A program made the translations under genes and the position numbers. The notes under the pieces are model-generated. The model made no database searches and was not told the DNA's origin. It saw only the letters and a list, made by a program, of their open reading frames with translations. Below are positions 24,823-28,513 of a DNA stretch of 28,513 nt, in pieces. How positions within the stretch are numbered: position 1 is the first letter of the stretch; each line of letters begins with the position of its first letter. This DNA is from CAZQKW01 sp964594075 (GTDB lineage: Bacteria > Desulfobacterota > WTBG01 > CAIYCZ01). The DNA lies in NCBI GenBank assembly GCA_964594075.1, contig CAZQKW010000044.1:1-28513 (forward strand), written 5' to 3'.

Positions 24823-27270
24823 ATGACCTCTCGGGATTTGATTGAAGTTGCACTCAACCTTCCCCTGTCGCAAACGTTCACCTATCGTATACCTACTGCT
24901 CTGAAAAATGCTATCGCCATAGGCATGCGAGTGCTGGTGCCGTTCGGCAGAAAAACGCTTACCGGCTTTGCGGTCGGGTTTCCCCCGGAAGCGCCCTGCG
25001 CAGAAATCAAAGACGTGTTAGATCTGCCTGACGACGAGCCGCTCTTTAGCGAACAGGATTTAACATTTTATCAGTGGGTGGCCAGTTATTACTTTTGTCC
25101 GCTTGGTCAGACTATTGCCGCGGCGCTGCCGCAGGGAATCAGCGCAACCTTTCGGCAGTTTGTTTCTCTGACCGAAAAGGGCCGCGCATGTCTTTTGCAC
25201 GGGGAGGCAACGGGAGAACAGCTCAGAATTCTGCAGGCGTTGGAGCGTGATTCAGGGCTTTCAATCACCGAATTGAGACACAGAATCGGTACACGCACGC
25301 TCCCGCATCATCTCCCCAGCATGGCGAGAAACGGTCTGTTACAGATTACCAGCACCAGAGTCCGCAAAGGCTCACAGATAAAAAAAGAGAAATGGTTTGC
25401 AGCGCTTCCCACAGCTCCGGTGCAGACGCTCAAGGGAAAACAGTTGGAATTGTATCAATTCCTGAAGGTGCAGGAAGCCGCGCCGCTCAGCCGCATTCTT
25501 ACGCAGTTCAAAAACGGTGCACGCCTCCTTAAAGTCCTGGAGAAAAAAAATCTCATAACCGTTACAGAAAAGGAGGTCCTGCGCCGGCCAACGCTGGAAG
25601 ACGAAATTTTTCCGGAACCACTGCACACCGTAACGGCAGAACAAAAAAATATCCTGAAACGATTGCAGCAAGCAATTGAAGCGCGCGCTTTTTTCCCCTT
25701 TCTGCTGCACGGCGTTACCGGCAGTGGAAAAACCGAAATCTATCTGCAGGTGATGGCGGAACTGGTAAAGCGCGGGAGGCAGTGCCTGCTCCTGGTCCCC
25801 GAAATTGCGCTCACTGCCCAGCTCTGGGACCGGGTCTGCTCGCGGATTGATGCGCCGGTCTCACTGCTGCACAGCAGCCTCACCAGCGCCGAACGATTTG
25901 ACGCTTGGCGGATGATCCGCCGCGGGGACATTAAAATTGTCATCGGCGCGCGTTCGGCAATCTTTGCTTCGTGTGCCGACCTGGGAGCCATTATTGTGGA
26001 TGAAGAGCACGACCCGTCCTACAAGCAGGATGTTCATCCGCGCTATAATGCCCGCGATCTTGCGCTCATCAGGGGCACAATGGCCAATGCCCTGGTAATA
26101 CTTGGCTCTGCCACGCCCTCTCTTGAGTCATACCATAATGCCGCAAACAAAAAATACAGCATCGGAGTACTTCCCGAGCGCATTGCAGACCGGCCGCTGC
26201 CGCAGATAAAGGTAATAGACCTGCGCATAACACCCTCTAATCCCCACAGCCGGCAGCCGGGCATTATTTCTGAGCCGCTCAGAGAAGCGATTTCCCGTCG
26301 TTTGCAGAACGGCGAGCAAAGCCTTTTGTTTCTTAACCGTCGCGGGTTTGCACCGGTGTTTCTCTGCCGGCAGTGCGGCTATACGTTTCGCTGTCCCAAC
26401 TGTGAAGTTTCTCTTATTCATCACCAGCAGGAGAAAAAGCTGCGCTGTCATTACTGTGATTTTCTGCGACCTCTGCCGGAATGCTGTCCGGACTGCAACA
26501 GCTTCTTTCTTTCTTCCCTGGGCTGGGGAACCGAGCGTCTGGAACGGGAGGTTAGTGCGCTGTTTCCCAGCGCACGGGTAGGGCGCATGGATCGCGACAG
26601 CACCGCCACAAAAGGCGCATCAAGAAAGTTGTTAAAATCCATTGTGCAGGGAGAGCTTGATATCCTGGTGGGCACACAGATGATTGCCAAAGGCCACCAC
26701 TTACCGCAGGTGACCCTGGTAGGGGTGATATGCGCAGATCATTCGCTTAACTTCCCGGACTACCGGGCGGGTGAGCGCACCTTTCAGCTTCTCACGCAGG
26801 TTGCCGGCCGGGCAGGACGAGGCGATAAGCCGGGAGAAGTCTTTATTCAAACCTATAATCCCGAGCATTACAGCATCCGATGCGCCCAGCAGCATGACTA
26901 CCGGGCTTTCTTTGCCGCGGAGATGAGGCAGCGTCGGGAGCTGGGCTATCCTCCGCACACCCGTATGATAAATTTCAGGCTGGAAGGAGCGAACAAGGAG
27001 CGACTTCTGCAGTATGCGCAGGATCTGGGAGAGTCCAGTAAAAAATTTCTTGCACAGCTAAAGCTCACGGGCACGGTTAATATTCTTGGACCGGCACCGG
27101 CTCCCTGGGGAAAAATAAAAGGCAAGTACCGCTATCAAATGCTACTAAAGAGTGAAAAGCTGCAATCAGTGCGGCTCCTTGCCTCCCGCATCCTGCAGTA
27201 TGCGCAGGAATCTACTGGCAGAAGCGGCATCAGCCTTTCAGTTGATGTGGATCCGGTGTTTATTCTTTGA
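24823..27270 (+). CDS. priA: Primosomal protein N', PriA helicase
   Basis: Helicase that recognises stalled forks and D-loops and reloads the replisome. The 815-residue protein has the N-terminal 3'-DNA-binding domain (about 1-100), a winged-helix region, Walker A GVTGSGKT (297-304), DEEH (393-396), the zinc-binding block with eight cysteines (Cys515, 518, 524, 527, 542, 545, 554 or 555, and 558) and the QVAGRAGRGDKPGEV helicase motif. The ATG lies 3 bases after the upstream stop, so it is likely translated from the same transcript. Complete, with no missing motif seen. Confidence 0.97.
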   Translation: MTSRDLIEVALNLPLSQTFTYRIPTALKNAIAIGMRVLVPFGRKTLTGFAVGFPPEAPCAEIKDVLDLPDDEPLFSEQDLTFYQWVASYYFCPLGQTIAAALPQGISATFRQFVSLTEKGRACLLHGEATGEQLRILQALERDSGLSITELRHRIGTRTLPHHLPSMARNGLLQITSTRVRKGSQIKKEKWFAALPTAPVQTLKGKQLELYQFLKVQEAAPLSRILTQFKNGARLLKVLEKKNLITVTEKEVLRRPTLEDEIFPEPLHTVTAEQKNILKRLQQAIEARAFFPFLLHGVTGSGKTEIYLQVMAELVKRGRQCLLLVPEIALTAQLWDRVCSRIDAPVSLLHSSLTSAERFDAWRMIRRGDIKIVIGARSAIFASCADLGAIIVDEEHDPSYKQDVHPRYNARDLALIRGTMANALVILGSATPSLESYHNAANKKYSIGVLPERIADRPLPQIKVIDLRITPSNPHSRQPGIISEPLREAISRRLQNGEQSLLFLNRRGFAPVFLCRQCGYTFRCPNCEVSLIHHQQEKKLRCHYCDFLRPLPECCPDCNSFFLSSLGWGTERLEREVSALFPSARVGRMDRDSTATKGASRKLLKSIVQGELDILVGTQMIAKGHHLPQVTLVGVICADHSLNFPDYRAGERTFQLLTQVAGRAGRGDKPGEVFIQTYNPEHYSIRCAQQHDYRAFFAAEMRQRRELGYPPHTRMINFRLEGANKERLLQYAQDLGESSKKFLAQLKLTGTVNILGPAPAPWGKIKGKYRYQMLLKSEKLQSVRLLASRILQYAQESTGRSGISLSVDVDPVFIL

Positions 27271-27580
27271 TACCGAATATAAACGGCAGAGAAAATCTTT
27301 TATCCGTAAAGCCAAAAACAGCCAACTATTCTACCCTCTTTTTTTGTTACTATGGAATAACCCATCCCTCCTTTGATTGAGCTGGTAGTTATTTTCCTCT
27401 GTTTTTGCCATAAACATCCTACCCCTGCTTTAAATCTTGACTTTTTTTAGGAAAGCGATAATTATTACAGACCACATTAAAAAGAGTTGAAGAGTTAGAG
27501 AGTTGCGGAGTTGGGGAGTAAAAAAACTCCTTAACTCATAACTCTACCACTCCCGAACTTAATAACGGCGGAGGCATGAA
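27271..27580. other. Intergenic region after priA
   Basis: About 310 AT-rich bases. It holds the GAGTT octamer repeat hairpin (27484-27558), which may end priA transcription. A TTGACT at 27437-27442 followed by GATAATTATT is a weak promoter candidate for the downstream pair. Nothing else is recognised. Confidence 0.45.
27484..27558. repeat. Octamer-periodic GAGTT repeat forming a long hairpin
   Basis: GAGTT occurs at 27484, 27492, 27500 and 27508 and GAGT at 27516, exactly 8 bases apart. After an A-run the complement ACTC/AACTC returns with ends at 27529, 27537, 27544 and 27552 (8, 7, 8 apart). The two halves fold into an imperfect hairpin with arms of about 35 bases; the inner 12 base pairs are continuous if G-U pairs are allowed. 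Confidence 0.7.
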
Positions 27581-27934
27581 ATGAGCAGAGAAGAACTTGA
27601 AAAGTTGACGGCGACCAAGCTGCGTGAAATCGCCCACGAGTATCCCGACATTCAGGGCGCTCACGCAATGAAAAAAGAAGAGCTTATTGTGGCGATCCTA
27701 AAAGCCCGGGGCGAGCCGGTTAAGATCACAAAGAAGAAGGCCAAGCAGATTCCTGAAATCAAAAAACACATCCGGGAGCTGAAGGCCGAGAAGGAAAAGC
27801 TCCGTGAATCAAAGGACCGAAAGAAAATAGATCAGCTGCGGCGGCAGATTAAAAAGTTAAAACGCCAGACCAGGCTTCTTGCAAGCGCTAAAGCTGAAAA
27901 GGCGGAAAAAGCCAAAGAGGAAAAGGCATCGTGA
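27581..27934 (+). CDS. Small protein with Rho N-terminal-like (SAP-type) domain and basic coiled coil
   Basis: A 117-residue protein. Residues 1-43 (EELEKLTATKLREIAHEYP followed by MKKEELIVAILKARGE) match the helix-loop-helix Rho_N domain of transcription terminator Rho. Residues about 52-117 are almost only Lys, Arg, Glu, Leu and Ala in heptad-like order, predicting a long charged coiled coil. It lacks the RNA-binding and ATPase parts of Rho. A nucleic-acid-binding role is inferred. ATG follows GGAGG by 6 bases. Its stop overlaps the next gene's start (GTGA), so the two are translationally coupled. Confidence 0.88.
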   Translation: MSREELEKLTATKLREIAHEYPDIQGAHAMKKEELIVAILKARGEPVKITKKKAKQIPEIKKHIRELKAEKEKLRESKDRKKIDQLRRQIKKLKRQTRLLASAKAEKAEKAKEEKAS

Positions 27935-28386
27935 AGGCAAAAATAAGCCAGGACCTGAAAGTCGCCATGAAGGCAAAAGATGCGCTGAAGGTATCCACTT
28001 TGAGAATGATTATTGCCGAGATAGAACGGAAGGAAAAAGAGAAGGGGCAACCGGCGCAGGAGGAGGCGATCATTCAGATTCTTTATTCCATGATTAAAAA
28101 GCGCAAAGAAGCAATTGAGCTTTTTCTCAAAGGCGGACGCCAGGATCTGGCGGATAAGGAAACACAAGAGATACCACTCATTGAAGCCTATCTGCCCGCG
28201 CAATTGAGCGCAGACGAGATACGGCAGGAGGTGCTCGCGGCAATTGCCGAACTCAATGCGCGCAGCGTTAAAGAAGTTGGCAAAGTAATGGGCGTTTTAT
28301 CCAAAAGGCTATCCGGCAAAGCTCAGGGAAGCACCATCAGCACAATTGTCAGGGAAGAGCTGCAGAAACGGGAAAGCGCGGGATAA
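27931..28386 (+). CDS. GatB/YqeY domain-containing protein
   Basis: A 151-residue YqeY-family protein, related to the C-terminal tRNA-binding tail of GatB of the tRNA amidotransferase. It shows KAKDALKVSTLRMIIAEI, an EEAIIQILYSMIKKRKEAIELF helix, the EIPLIEAYLPAQLS segment and a C-terminal GKVMGVLSKRLSGKAQGSTISTIVREEL hairpin typical of the family. The GTG start overlaps the upstream stop by 4 bases. The cellular role of stand-alone YqeY is not settled; a tRNA link is inferred. A terminator follows. Confidence 0.93.
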   Translation: MKAKISQDLKVAMKAKDALKVSTLRMIIAEIERKEKEKGQPAQEEAIIQILYSMIKKRKEAIELFLKGGRQDLADKETQEIPLIEAYLPAQLSADEIRQEVLAAIAELNARSVKEVGKVMGVLSKRLSGKAQGSTISTIVREELQKRESAG

Positions 28387-28423
28387 ATAGGCGGGGAATA
28401 GATCCGTTGCCAGTCATCGAAAC

Positions 28424-28463
28424 GGGGGGATGACATTTTGCCTGGTCCCCCCTTATGTTTTAT
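28424..28463 (+). terminator. Intrinsic terminator after the yqeY-like gene
   Basis: GGGGGGA (28424-28430) pairs perfectly with TCCCCCC (28446-28452) around a 15-base loop, followed by TTATGTTTTA. It lies about 40 bases after the stop codon. Confidence 0.7.
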
Positions 28464-28478
28464 TAATCGTCTCAAAAT
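28461..28478 (+). repeat. 18-base element, right copy
   Basis: TATTAATCGTCTCAAAAT, the inverted partner of 36-53. It is followed by AGAATTAACATCA, which keeps spacing to a TTAACA hexamer like the TTGACA of the left copy. It follows the terminator of the preceding operon. Confidence 0.35.
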
Positions 28479-28513
28479 AGAATTAACATCACGCTGCATA
28501 TTTAGTGGTTGCA

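Noticed and set aside
1..28513. Search for tRNA genes, CRISPR repeats, transposases or phage genes
   Set aside because: Read by eye, no T-loop-like sequence with a matching acceptor stem, no regularly spaced direct repeats with spacers, and no mobile-element proteins were seen; a tRNAscan or CRISPR-finder run would settle it.

Overview
The window is a gene-dense bacterial chromosome segment of mixed strand with mostly housekeeping genes. I see no rRNA, tRNA, CRISPR array, transposase or phage gene. The organism looks like a Gram-negative-type (SecDF/YajC, MltD-like transglycosylase), probably anaerobic or environmental bacterium. Several traits (a eukaryote-like UAP1-type nucleotidyltransferase, a non-discriminating-type AspRS, a tiny Lys/Ala-rich histone-tail-like protein, a c-di-AMP riboswitch) would fit Omnitrophota/PVC-related or deltaproteobacterial lineages. 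That placement is inference, not proof.

Layout. 1-1317: a DAHP synthase gene on the minus strand, a candidate promoter firing out of the left edge, and a divergent promoter region. 1318-6546: the classical queA-tgt-yajC-secD-secF operon (queuosine tRNA modification plus Sec translocase accessory subunits). 6690-9744: moeA overlapping into aspS. 9745-9969: a small palindromic repeat with inverted flanks. 9970-10896: malate dehydrogenase, convergent with a soluble four-sensor-domain histidine kinase (10910-13582, minus). 13767-13844: a 25-codon Lys/Ala-rich gene with its own strong RBS, promoter and terminator. 13998-15802 (minus): a LysM lytic transglycosylase gene preceded by a long leader that contains a recognisable ydaO/yuaA (c-di-AMP) riboswitch and a near-consensus promoter. 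16033-17214 (minus): an aminotransferase. 17538-18485: fmt. 18610-20142 (minus): a ComM/YifB AAA ATPase. 20276-20657 (minus): a probable frameshifted small gene. 20740-24819: moaC, a DksA/TraR-type zinc protein, galT, a stand-alone receiver domain, and a UAP1-like UTP-sugar pyrophosphorylase. 24823-27270: priA. 27484-27558: an 8-bp-periodic GAGTT repeat that folds on itself. 27581-28386: a Rho-N-domain coiled-coil protein overlapping a YqeY protein, closed by a terminator.

How the genes work together. QueA and Tgt act in the same tRNA modification; YajC, SecD and SecF form one membrane complex. MoeA and MoaC imply molybdenum- or tungsten-cofactor enzymes elsewhere. GalT and the UAP1-like enzyme together suggest UDP-sugar supply for the envelope. 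The riboswitch ties peptidoglycan cleavage by the transglycosylase to c-di-AMP. AspRS carries both residues associated with relaxed tRNA specificity, so GatCAB is expected elsewhere in the genome.

The strongest items for a second look are the c-di-AMP riboswitch/transglycosylase unit, the tiny histone-tail-like gene, the AspRS specificity residues, the frameshifted gene at 20276-20657, and the repeat elements at 9754-9904 and 27484-27558. I did not find evidence of a wholly new multi-gene system.
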